From the NCBI GenBank assembly GCA_937951935.1, contig CALGAM010000204.1, positions 1 through 10,944 of the forward strand: a DNA stretch of 10,944 bases, written 5' to 3'. This stretch comes from an uncultured Micromonospora sp. Lineage in GTDB: Bacteria > Actinomycetota > Actinomycetes > Mycobacteriales > Micromonosporaceae. Every line of letters starts with the position of its first letter. The first letter of the stretch is position 1. Shown piece after piece: positions 5,832 through 10,944 of this stretch. Position numbers and translations under genes: made by a program. The notes below the pieces were generated by a model. The model searched no databases, was not told where the DNA came from, and worked only from the letters and a program-made list of their open reading frames with translations.

Positions 5832-7172
5832 GTGCACACCGTCCGGGACTGGTTCCGGGAGACGACAGGCGGACTACCGAGGACCTTCTGGTATCTGTGG
5901 TCCGGCAGCCTGATCAGCCGGCTCGGCTCCTTCGTCGTCATCTTCCTGGCCTTCTACCTGACCGAGATCCGCGGCTTCTCCGAGTTCGAGGCCGGGGTGG
6001 TGCTCGGTCTCTGGGGTGCCGGTGGCGCGGTCGGCACCCTGACCGGCGGTGTCCTGGCCGACCGGTGGGGCCGGCGGCCGACGTTGCTCACCGCGCACCT
6101 CGGCGCGGCCGGCATGATGCTGGCGCTCGGGTTCGCGCGTCCGCTGTGGCTGATCGCGCTCGGGGCGCTGCTGCTCGGTGTCTTCGCCGAGGGATCCCGG
6201 CCGGCCTTCGGCGCGATGCTGGTCGACGTCGTGCCCAAACGCGACCGGCTGCGCGCCTTCACCCTCAACTACTGGGCGATCAATCTCGGCTTCGCCTGCG
6301 CGGCGGTCCTCGCCGGCCTGGCGGCCGAGGCGAACCACCTGCTGCTCTTCGTCGTCGACGCGGCCACCACGTTCGGTACCGCCGCGCTCCTCTTCCTACG
6401 GGTCCCCGAGACCCGCCGGCCGCGCACCGCCACACCCGCCGGGGTCGACCGGCCCGGCGCCGGGAATCGCGGGCTGTTGAGCGCGGTGACCGACCGGGTC
6501 TTCGTCAGCTTCGTGGCGTTGAACGTCCTGATCGCGCTGGTCTTCATGCAGCACACCTCGATGCTGCCGATCGCGGTGAGCCAGGACGGACTGCCGCCCT
6601 CCACCTACGGCACGGTGATCGCGGCCAACGGGGTGCTGATCGTGGCCGGGCAGCTCTTCGTCCCACGGCTGATCCGGGACCGTCGCCACTCCCGGGTGCT
6701 GGCGCTGGCCGCGCTGCTCGTCGGTGTCGGCTTCGGACTGACCGCGTTCGCCGACGACGCCTGGTTCTACGCGCTGACCGTGGTGATCTGGACCCTGGGC
6801 GAGATGCTGAACTCGCCGTCGAACTCGACGCTCATCGCCGAACTGTCGCCGTCCGCGCTGCGTGGCCGCTACCAGGGGCTCTACTCGCTCTCGTGGTCGG
6901 TGGCCGCCTTCGGGGCGCCGGTGGCCGGCGGGTTCGTCTGGGAACGGTTCGGCGACACGGTGCTCTGGCTGGGCTGCGCGCTCATCGGCGGTGTCGCGGC
7001 CCTCGCGCACCTGCTCGCCGGCCCGTCCCGGGAGCGTCGGGCCCGTGAGCTGCGGGCGCTCGAGGAGGCGTACGCCGCGGCCGCGGCAGCCCGTCCGGCG
7101 CGGACGACTCCGCCGACGCGGGTCCCGCGACCGGCGGAGGACCGCCCGGCACCGGCGACGGCGGATGCCTGA
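5832..7172 (+). CDS. MFS transporter, 12 transmembrane segments, substrate unknown
   Basis: A 446-residue major facilitator superfamily protein of the inner membrane, likely a proton-coupled exporter of the DHA1 type. Membrane segments lie at about residues 20-43, 55-75, 84-103, 105-124, 145-165, 168-189, 222-245, 257-277, 287-306, 310-330, 350-370 and 376-396. The MFS motif A is seen as GGVLADRWGRRP (residues 72-83) in the loop between segments 2 and 3. A hydrophilic Pro/Arg/Gly loop at 191-218 joins the two six-helix halves. The C-terminal tail (398-446) is charged and then Ala/Pro-rich, and is probably disordered. The fold resembles MdtH-like multidrug exporters, but nothing in the sequence fixes a substrate. 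The start is GTG 5832 with GGGGG upstream. It appears to be a single-gene unit between gpmA and the H1-like gene and is not part of the core order I remember from M. tuberculosis, so it may be a lineage-specific insertion. Confidence 0.9.
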   Translation: MHTVRDWFRETTGGLPRTFWYLWSGSLISRLGSFVVIFLAFYLTEIRGFSEFEAGVVLGLWGAGGAVGTLTGGVLADRWGRRPTLLTAHLGAAGMMLALGFARPLWLIALGALLLGVFAEGSRPAFGAMLVDVVPKRDRLRAFTLNYWAINLGFACAAVLAGLAAEANHLLLFVVDAATTFGTAALLFLRVPETRRPRTATPAGVDRPGAGNRGLLSAVTDRVFVSFVALNVLIALVFMQHTSMLPIAVSQDGLPPSTYGTVIAANGVLIVAGQLFVPRLIRDRRHSRVLALAALLVGVGFGLTAFADDAWFYALTVVIWTLGEMLNSPSNSTLIAELSPSALRGRYQGLYSLSWSVAAFGAPVAGGFVWERFGDTVLWLGCALIGGVAALAHLLAGPSRERRARELRALEEAYAAAAAARPARTTPPTRVPRPAEDRPAPATADA

Positions 7173-7178
7173 CCCGCG

Positions 7179-7195
7179 CCCGGCGGTGTGCCGGG
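7179..7195 (+). terminator. Short GC hairpin after the MFS gene
   Basis: CCCGGC (7179-7184) and GCCGGG (7190-7195) form a 6-bp stem with a 5-nt loop, beginning 7 nt after the MFS stop codon. There is no T-tract. Position makes it a plausible terminator; small GC stems are common by chance in this DNA. Confidence 0.35.
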
Positions 7196-7342
7196 ACGCC
7201 CGGCGGTGAGGGTGGCGCGGCGGCGTGTGGAGGTCCGTCGGGTACCGGTGGCGGGTGTCGGGCGGGTTCACGCCTCCGGGGCCACCCGGCGGCGGCGGGC
7301 GACGCTCACCCCCGCAAACGTCGCCCGCACGCACCGCCGGTA

Positions 7343-7426
7343 ACAGGCGGCGGCGCCGTCCCCCAACGGCGTCCGGTACCGCCTGTCCCCAGCATCGCCA
7401 CTCGATGCGCGGATCTGATCGATCCG
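7343..7426. repeat. Three consecutive hairpins
   Basis: Hairpin 1: ACAGGCGG (7343-7350) with CCGCCTGT (7379-7386), enclosing an inner stem GGCGCCGT (7352-7359) with ACGGCGTC (7366-7373; one G-T pair) around a 6-nt loop. Hairpin 2: GCATCG (7392-7397) with CGATGC (7403-7408), 5-nt loop. Hairpin 3: CGGATC (7410-7415) with GATCCG (7421-7426), 5-nt loop. A fourth of the same format, CACCG/CGGTG with loop GGTAA, lies at 7519-7533. They are nearly contiguous and far from either stop codon, so more than a single terminator. Which strand is transcribed cannot be told from sequence. Confidence 0.55.
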
Positions 7427-7600
7427 GCGCCCCCCCGAACGATTCCGAGCGCGACGCGTGATCACGTTAGTTGTCGCCCGGCCGCCCACACAACCCGGGA
7501 CCCTTGTCTTGCCGATCACACCGGGTAACGGTGACGCCCGCCGACACCCGGGACAACACGCGACCACGCCGACCACATTCCCGCATCCCGCCCGCGTCAT

Positions 7601-8662
7601 TCATCCGTCCTCACGCTGCGGCGCCTCGGTACGGAAGAAGTTGCTCTGCCTGCCGTCGGACAACTGCTCCTGGTAGATGAAGTTCAGGTCCCGCAGGTCG
7701 AAGGTCTCGAACCACTCGTCCCAACTGACCGGCTTCAGCCCGCCGCCCTCCCGCCAACCCGGGAAGTCGAACGTCAGGACGCCGAGCCGGCCATCACGCT
7801 CGGTGCCCTCGATCGTCGCCGGTTGGGCGTTGCGGGCCTCCGCCCAGCGCCGGATGACGTCGTGGTTGCGGGTGACCAGGCTCCGCCCCGGCCGCTCCGG
7901 CTGGTCCTGGGTCGAGCTGATCGGCTGCGCGTACGCGAGCGTCTTCGACCGACCGTTCGCCTGGCGGGTGCGGCCGGCCGCCGCGCTGCGCCTCCCCGCT
8001 CCGTTCGTCGTCTTCCGGGCCGCCGTGGAGGTCGTCTTCCGGGGCTCCGCGGCCTTCTTCCGGGCCGCGGCGGTCGTGGCCTTCCGGGTTCCCGGGGCCT
8101 TGGCCGTCGTGGCCGGGGCGGCCTTCCGCGTACCGGCCGGCCGGGTCGCGGCCCCGGTCGCCCTCCGGGCCGGCGCCGTCGTCGTCTTCCGGGTCGGCTG
8201 TCGGGCGGCGACCGTGGTCTTCCGGGCCGCTGCCGTCTTCGCCGGCGCCTTCCGGGCCGGAGCGCGCTTCGCGGCCGTCTTCCTCGCCGTGGCTTTCTTC
8301 GCGGGTGCCTTCTTCGCCGGTGCCTTCTTCGCGGTCGTCGCCCGCCGGCCCGGGGTGGCGGTCTTCTTCGCGGCCGTCTTCCGGGCCGGCGCCTTCTTCG
8401 CCGGCGCCTTCGCGGCGGCCTTCCTCGTCGTGGTGGTGGTGCCGCCCCGGCTCTCCGCCCGCAGGAGGCGGACCAGACGGTTCACCAGATCCGGCTTGCG
8501 CAGGGCGGAAATACCCGAGATGCCGCGCTTGCGGAGCTGACCGCGAAGGTCCTCGACCCTCATCGACTTGATCTTGCTCTCGTCAACCGCGGTGCCGCTA
8601 CTGGCTCGGCGCTTCGTCGCGGTCGCGGTTGCGCCGCGACCGGAACTGTTCCGCTGGGCCAT
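7601..8662 (-). CDS. Three-part nucleoid-like protein: Rho-N/SAP-like domain, H1-like Lys/Ala tail, conserved C-terminal domain
   Basis: A 353-residue protein. Residues 1-28 are a Ser/Thr/Arg-rich lead. Residues 29-67 (IKSMRVEDLRGQLRKRGISG ... ALRKPDLVNRLVRLL) fit the small helical Rho N-terminal/SAP-like nucleic-acid-binding fold. Residues about 75-240 are a histone H1-like stretch of KKAPAKK, ARKTAAK and RKTT units, which would bind and compact DNA and be disordered. Residues 259-345 form a separate globular domain starting TRNHDVIRRWAEARNAQPAT, with GVLTFDFPGW, SWDEWFETFD, LNFIYQE and SDGRQSNFF. I recognise its pattern from stand-alone small bacterial proteins of unknown function, some misannotated as glucan-branching enzymes. 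A DNA- or RNA-binding nucleoid role is inferred from composition; the job of the C-terminal domain is unknown. It starts at ATG 8662; GAGAAG just upstream is a weak ribosome-binding site. It lies 113 nt after the YbjN gene on the same strand. Confidence 0.85.
   Translation of the reverse strand: MAQRNSSGRGATATATKRRASSGTAVDESKIKSMRVEDLRGQLRKRGISGISALRKPDLVNRLVRLLRAESRGGTTTTTRKAAAKAPAKKAPARKTAAKKTATPGRRATTAKKAPAKKAPAKKATARKTAAKRAPARKAPAKTAAARKTTVAARQPTRKTTTAPARRATGAATRPAGTRKAAPATTAKAPGTRKATTAAARKKAAEPRKTTSTAARKTTNGAGRRSAAAGRTRQANGRSKTLAYAQPISSTQDQPERPGRSLVTRNHDVIRRWAEARNAQPATIEGTERDGRLGVLTFDFPGWREGGGLKPVSWDEWFETFDLRDLNFIYQEQLSDGRQSNFFRTEAPQREDG
7943..8440 (-). repeat. Low-complexity Lys/Ala/Arg/Thr coding repeats of the H1-like tail
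   Basis: The DNA repeats short units such as GCCTTCTTCG(C/G)CGG and GTCTTCCGGGCCG (plus-strand reading), which encode AKKAPAKKA- and ARKT-type motifs on the minus strand. Units vary in length and spacing, so this is degenerate coding repeat, not a CRISPR or a regular tandem array. It is expected to vary in length between strains and to cause assembly or alignment errors. Confidence 0.7.
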
Positions 8663-8745
8663 GGGCTTCTCACGCTCCCTCTGACAGTCTGTCCTCGGCA
8701 GGCGGCGCGGTCATCGCTGCGTACCGCCGTCGGTGCACCAGCACG

Positions 8746-8757
8746 GGCGCCGGCGCC
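8746..8757. repeat. Palindrome in the 113-bp gap upstream of the H1-like gene
   Basis: GGCGCCGGCGCC is a perfect 12-bp palindrome. A second palindrome, GGTGCACC, lies at 8732-8739. Both are between the stop of the YbjN gene (8776) and the H1-like ATG (8662). They could be a terminator for the YbjN transcript or an operator for the H1-like gene; I could not find a clear promoter here. Confidence 0.35.
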
Positions 8758-8775
8758 ACCGCCGGGGCATACCCG

Positions 8776-9300
8776 TCAGGGGCGGTCCAAATCCGAGTTT
8801 TCCGAAGCCGATCGCTCGAAGAGGTGCGCGAAGGCCCGAAGGTTCGCCAACGACTCGCCCCGCTTGACCCGCCACTCCCACTCCCGGCGGATCGCCGTGC
8901 CGAACCCGATCTCCAGCATGGTGTTGAAGGACTCGTCGGCGTAGGTGAGCACCGCGCCGAGCAGCCGGTCCAACTCGTCCTCGGTCAACGAGGCGAGGCT
9001 CACCCGACCGGTGAGGTACACGTCGCCGACCGCGTCGACCGCGAACGCCACCCCGTACATCCGGGCGTTGCGCTGGAGCAGCCAGGTGTAGAGCTCCTCG
9101 CGCCGCTCGTCCGGCTGGCGCATCACGAACGCCTCGATCCGCAGCGCGTAGTCGCCGATGATCAGGTTGCAGATCGTCCTGAGCTTGTTGGTGCCGGGCA
9201 GCGTCACCGCGTACGAGAACTCACCCGTCGGCTCGCAGCTCAGCTCCCGGTCGGCGCAGACCGACTCGATCAGCCGACCGATCTCCGCCCGTGACCTCAT
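8776..9300 (-). CDS. YbjN-domain protein, Rv0487-like
   Basis: A 174-residue cytoplasmic protein of the YbjN family, whose fold resembles type III secretion chaperones and whose function is not settled; E. coli YbjN is linked to stress and motility. The whole length fits the domain: an N-terminal helix (RAEIGRLIESVCADREL), a beta-rich part (FSYAVTLPGTNKLRTICNLIIGDYALRIEAFVM), the typical LYTWLLQRNARMYGVAFAVD motif at about 70-89, DVYLTGRVSLASLTEDELDRLLGAVL, and a C-terminal helix with the ADESFNTMLEIGFG motif. The start is ATG 9300 with AAGGTGG a few bases upstream. The position directly after mshA matches Rv0487 following Rv0486 (mshA) in M. tuberculosis, with a 79-bp gap here, so the two are probably in one operon. 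No metal or catalytic motif is visible. Confidence 0.88.
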   Translation of the reverse strand: MRSRAEIGRLIESVCADRELSCEPTGEFSYAVTLPGTNKLRTICNLIIGDYALRIEAFVMRQPDERREELYTWLLQRNARMYGVAFAVDAVGDVYLTGRVSLASLTEDELDRLLGAVLTYADESFNTMLEIGFGTAIRREWEWRVKRGESLANLRAFAHLFERSASENSDLDRP

Positions 9301-9363
9301 CCGCCCACCTTCCGTCCGGCTCGGTCCGCGGCCGCACCGGCCCTGATCCCGGCCCGCCGTGCT

Positions 9364-9377
9364 GGGCGGACCCGCCC
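9364..9377. terminator. Tight GC hairpin just after the mshA stop
   Basis: GGGCGG (9364-9369) and CCGCCC (9372-9377) form an inverted repeat beginning 2 nt past the mshA stop codon (9380-9382), inside the 79-bp mshA-ybjN gap. The 2-nt spacer means the hairpin would form with about 5 bp and a 4-nt loop. It could reduce read-through into the YbjN gene. There is no T-tract, so it may equally be chance in GC-rich DNA. Confidence 0.3.
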
Positions 9378-9379
9378 GG

Positions 9380-10747
9380 TCAGCGGGTCAGCGAGATCGC
9401 CCGCGCTCCCTCGACCAGCTCGGCGGCGAGCCGGCTCCGGTGCGTCGCCACCGCCCCACGGTAGACCGCGAGCAGCCGGCTGGCGGTTCGGGCCCAGGAG
9501 AAGCGCCGCGCGTGGACGACCGCGCCGCGGGACAGCTCGGCCCGCCGACCCGGTGCGGCCAGCAGACCGCCCAGGACCCGCGCCCAGTCGGCCGGGTCGT
9601 GCCCGTCGACCAGCACCCCGCTCACCCCGTCGCGGACGGCGGTGACCAGGCCGCCGACCGCGGCCGCCACGACCGGCGTGCCGCAGGCCTGCGCCTCCAG
9701 GGCGACCAGGCCGAACGACTCGTTGTGCGACGGCACCGCGACCAGGTCGGCGGCCCGGTAGAGGGCCGGCAGGTCGTCGCCGGTCTGCGGGGGCAGGAAC
9801 CGTACGGCGTCGTCCACGCCGAGCTCCGCGGCCAGCTCGACCAGCGCGGTCGGTCGTTCCAGCCCGCTGCCGCTCGGGCCACCGGCGATCACCACCGTGA
9901 CCTCCGCGGCCAGTCCGGGGTCGCGGGAGCGCAGCTCGGCCAGCGCGTGCAGCAGCACGTCCGGTGCCTTCAGCGGCTGGATCCGACCGACGAAGGCGAC
10001 GATCGCGCCGCGCTCGGGCAGGCCCAGCCGACGACGGGCGGCCAGCCGGGCCGCCGTCTCCTGTCCGGCCGGCGCGGGCCGGAACCGCTCCAGGTCGACA
10101 CCCGGCTCCACCACCTCGACCCGGGCCGGATCCGCGTCGTAGCGGTCGATCAGGTCGCGCGCCTCGACCGCGGTGTTGGCGACCAGCCGGTCCGCCTCCG
10201 CGACCACCTGCTCCTCACCGATCACCCGCGCCCTCGGCTCCGGCCGGTCCCCCTCGGCGAGCCGGGCGTTCTTGACCTTGGCCAGGGTGTGCGCGGTGTG
10301 GACCAGCGGAACCCCCCAGCGCTCCTTGACCAACCAACCGACCTGCCCGGAGAGCCAGTAGTGCGAGTGGACCAGGTCGTAGTAGCCGGGGGGTCGGGCG
10401 GCCTCGACCCGCAGCACCCCGGTGGTGAAGGCACAGAGCTGACCGGGCAGGTCCTCCTTGGCCAGGCCCTCGAAGGGCCCGGAGGTGACGTGCCGGACCA
10501 GGACCCCGGGCGCCATCTCGACCACGGGCGGCAGGTCGCTGGCGGTGGCCCGGGTGAAGATCTCGACCTCGACCCCGGCCTCGGCCAGCCGCCGCGAGAC
10601 CTCGACGATGTAGACGTTCATCCCGCCCGCGTCACCGGTGCCTGGTTGGTGCAGTGGCGAGGTGTGCACGGAGAGGGTGGCGATCCGCCGGGGGGTCGGC
10701 CACGGTTGGGCGCCCCGCTGCCGGGCGACACCGCTGTGCTCCGCCAC
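9380..10747 (-). CDS. mshA: D-inositol 3-phosphate glycosyltransferase MshA (mycothiol synthesis)
   Basis: MshA joins GlcNAc from UDP-GlcNAc to 1D-myo-inositol 3-phosphate, the first step of mycothiol synthesis, in the cytoplasm. The 455-residue product is a GT-B fold, GT4-family enzyme. From the chosen start, the N-terminal half has SVHTSPLHQPGTGDAGGMNVY (about residues 26-46), HSHYWLSG (127-134) and VHTAHTLAKVKN (149-160). The nucleotide-sugar half has EPGVDLERFRP, FVGRIQPLKAPDVLL (about 252-266, including R255 and K260) and PSHNESFGLVALEAQACGTPVV with the E343/E351 pair. All are diagnostic of MshA. The frame opens at 10849, but GTG 10747 has a very good ribosome-binding site (AGAAGGAG, 5-nt spacer) and gives the usual MshA length. 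GTG 10768 is a weaker alternative. It is probably the first gene of an operon with the YbjN gene. Confidence 0.95.
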   Translation of the reverse strand: MAEHSGVARQRGAQPWPTPRRIATLSVHTSPLHQPGTGDAGGMNVYIVEVSRRLAEAGVEVEIFTRATASDLPPVVEMAPGVLVRHVTSGPFEGLAKEDLPGQLCAFTTGVLRVEAARPPGYYDLVHSHYWLSGQVGWLVKERWGVPLVHTAHTLAKVKNARLAEGDRPEPRARVIGEEQVVAEADRLVANTAVEARDLIDRYDADPARVEVVEPGVDLERFRPAPAGQETAARLAARRRLGLPERGAIVAFVGRIQPLKAPDVLLHALAELRSRDPGLAAEVTVVIAGGPSGSGLERPTALVELAAELGVDDAVRFLPPQTGDDLPALYRAADLVAVPSHNESFGLVALEAQACGTPVVAAAVGGLVTAVRDGVSGVLVDGHDPADWARVLGGLLAAPGRRAELSRGAVVHARRFSWARTASRLLAVYRGAVATHRSRLAAELVEGARAISLTR

Positions 10748-10752
10748 GTCCG

Positions 10753-10760
10753 CTCCTTCT
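10753..10760 (-). promoter_or_regulatory. Ribosome-binding site that sets the mshA start
   Basis: AGAAGGAG on the minus strand ends 5 nt before GTG 10747. It is among the strongest Shine-Dalgarno sequences in the window, where most genes have weak or no site, and argues against the longer reading frame that opens at 10849. Confidence 0.75.
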
Positions 10761-10795
10761 GTCACGGTGTTACGCCGTCCCGCACCATCCGGGCC

Positions 10796-10841
10796 AGTCA
10801 ACAAGAACCACCCAGCTGGGGGACATCTTCCCGATCGATCG
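10796..10841 (-). promoter_or_regulatory. mshA upstream region: -35-like box and two palindromes
   Basis: TTGACT (minus strand, 10801-10796) is one base from the -35 consensus, but the nearest -10-like sequence, TAACAC (10772-10767), is 23 nt away, so the promoter is not assured. Just upstream lie two perfect 10-bp palindromes, CCCAGCTGGG (10811-10820) and CGATCGATCG (10832-10841), which could be operator sites for mshA or a divergent gene. Confidence 0.3.
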
Positions 10842-10893
10842 ACTCCCAATCCTCCGCGCGTCCCGAGACGGGGTCCGGGGACACCCGGGCGAG

Positions 10894-10944
10894 GTGACAG
10901 ACCTCATCCCGAGCCGTGGGTCCGGCCCGTGCCGCGCTGCGCCA
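10894..10944 (+). CDS. Possible start of a divergent gene, cut by the window edge
   Basis: From GTG 10894 the frame stays open for the remaining 17 codons, beginning MTDLIPSRGSG, with mostly G or C third positions. The only support is the open frame and the need for a neighbour; there is no clear ribosome-binding site and no recognisable domain in so short a piece. I cannot assign a function. It may equally be non-coding upstream sequence of mshA. Confidence 0.2.
   Translation, partial: MTDLIPSRGSGPCRAAP

Larger units (their letters stand above)
7173..7600. other. 428-bp convergent intergenic region without a convincing gene
   Basis: This gap separates the 3' ends of the MFS gene and the H1-like gene, where only a terminator would be needed. 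Short frames cross it on both strands, but they use mixed third positions, include rare codons such as TTA and ACA, and show no recognisable protein. The stretch holds several compact hairpins between about 7343 and 7533, a 10-bp palindrome CGTGATCACG (7457-7466) flanked by GCGAC (7451-7455) and GTCGC (7473-7477), and repeated CCCGGG/CCGGGT/ACCCGG words (about 7494-7552). It is somewhat less GC-rich than the flanking genes around 7455-7475. It could hold a small RNA, extended 3' UTRs, or a decayed gene. Confidence 0.5.

Noticed and set aside
7519..7552. CCGGGTAACGGTGACGCC resembling part of a ydaO-type (cyclic di-AMP) riboswitch
   Set aside because: Only a short fragment is similar, the multi-helix core is not recognisable, and no gene starts downstream on either strand.
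7268..7600. A 110-codon minus-strand frame starting directly after the H1-like stop (TGAATG), as if translationally coupled
   Set aside because: Third positions are mixed, with rare codons such as TTA and several ACA, AAT and TGT, and it is Cys/Arg-rich with no recognisable pattern. The hairpins cut through it. Kept as non-coding, though not excluded.
8250..8420. Repeated short words that could suggest a CRISPR array or tandem repeat
   Set aside because: Units are short, degenerate and irregularly spaced, and they encode an in-frame Lys/Ala tail, so they are coding low complexity.
7677..8540. Plus-strand frame with hydrophobic repeats (VVFRAAAVF-like) that could look like a membrane protein
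   Set aside because: It is the complement of the Lys/Ala H1-like repeats (AAG read as CTT). The minus frame has real domains at both ends.
10767..10801. TTGACT ... TAACAC as the mshA promoter
   Set aside because: The spacer is 23 nt, well outside the 16-19 nt range, so I list only the -35-like box and do not claim a promoter.
9359..10897. A 512-codon open frame on the plus strand opposite mshA
   Set aside because: It is a Gly/Arg/Pro/Asp-rich translation with no domain, exactly antisense to a complete MshA with all catalytic motifs. Long antisense frames are expected in very GC-rich coding DNA.

Overview
The window is very GC-rich chromosomal DNA with strong third-position GC bias and frequent GTG starts. 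It carries mycothiol (mshA), a SenX3-RegX3 two-component system and a Ppx1-type phosphatase, which points to an actinobacterium. The mixture of Mycobacterium-like gene order, a Streptomyces-like divergent phoU and a histone H1-like protein suggests a Micromonospora-type genus; this assignment is an inference, not a measurement. I see no insertion sequence, phage, CRISPR or integron signature, and no rRNA or tRNA gene.

Layout, left to right. (1) 1-762, minus: ppx1, an exopolyphosphatase-family gene whose 3' end lies outside the window. (2) 816-1835, plus: a cysteine-cluster protein of unknown function, transcribed divergently from ppx1 across a 53-bp gap that appears to hold two leaderless promoters. 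(3) 1883-3926, minus: regX3 and senX3, which converge on gene 2 at a GC palindrome. (4) 3927-4175: the senX3/phoU divergent control region, with three GTTCACC repeats in PHO-box arrangement. (5) 4176-4817, plus: phoU, followed by a strong inverted repeat shared with convergent gpmA. (6) 4882-5685, minus: gpmA. (7) 5832-7172, plus: a 12-TM MFS transporter. (8) 7173-7600: an unusually long convergent intergenic region with several small hairpins and no convincing gene. (9) 7601-8662, minus: a three-part protein made of a Rho-N/SAP-like domain, a Lys/Ala-rich H1-like tail and a conserved C-terminal domain. (10) 8776-9300, minus: a YbjN-family protein. (11) 9380-10747, minus: mshA, first glycosyltransferase of mycothiol synthesis. 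The last 200 bases are its upstream region, possibly with the first codons of a divergent gene.

How the genes work together. From memory, the order mshA - ybjN-like - gpm - senX3 - regX3 - (conserved hypothetical) - ppx1 matches the M. tuberculosis Rv0486-Rv0496 region, with phoU, the MFS gene and the H1-like gene added here. SenX3, RegX3 and PhoU form a phosphate-sensing unit. The PHO-box-like repeats between senX3 and phoU suggest that RegX3 controls both, as PhoP does in Streptomyces. Ppx1 (polyphosphate) and GpmA (phospho-sugar metabolism) fit a phosphate theme. MshA and the YbjN protein belong to a neighbouring unit on the minus strand.

The most interesting items are the H1-like fusion protein, the PHO-box control region, the structured convergent intergenic region, and the cysteine-cluster protein next to ppx1.
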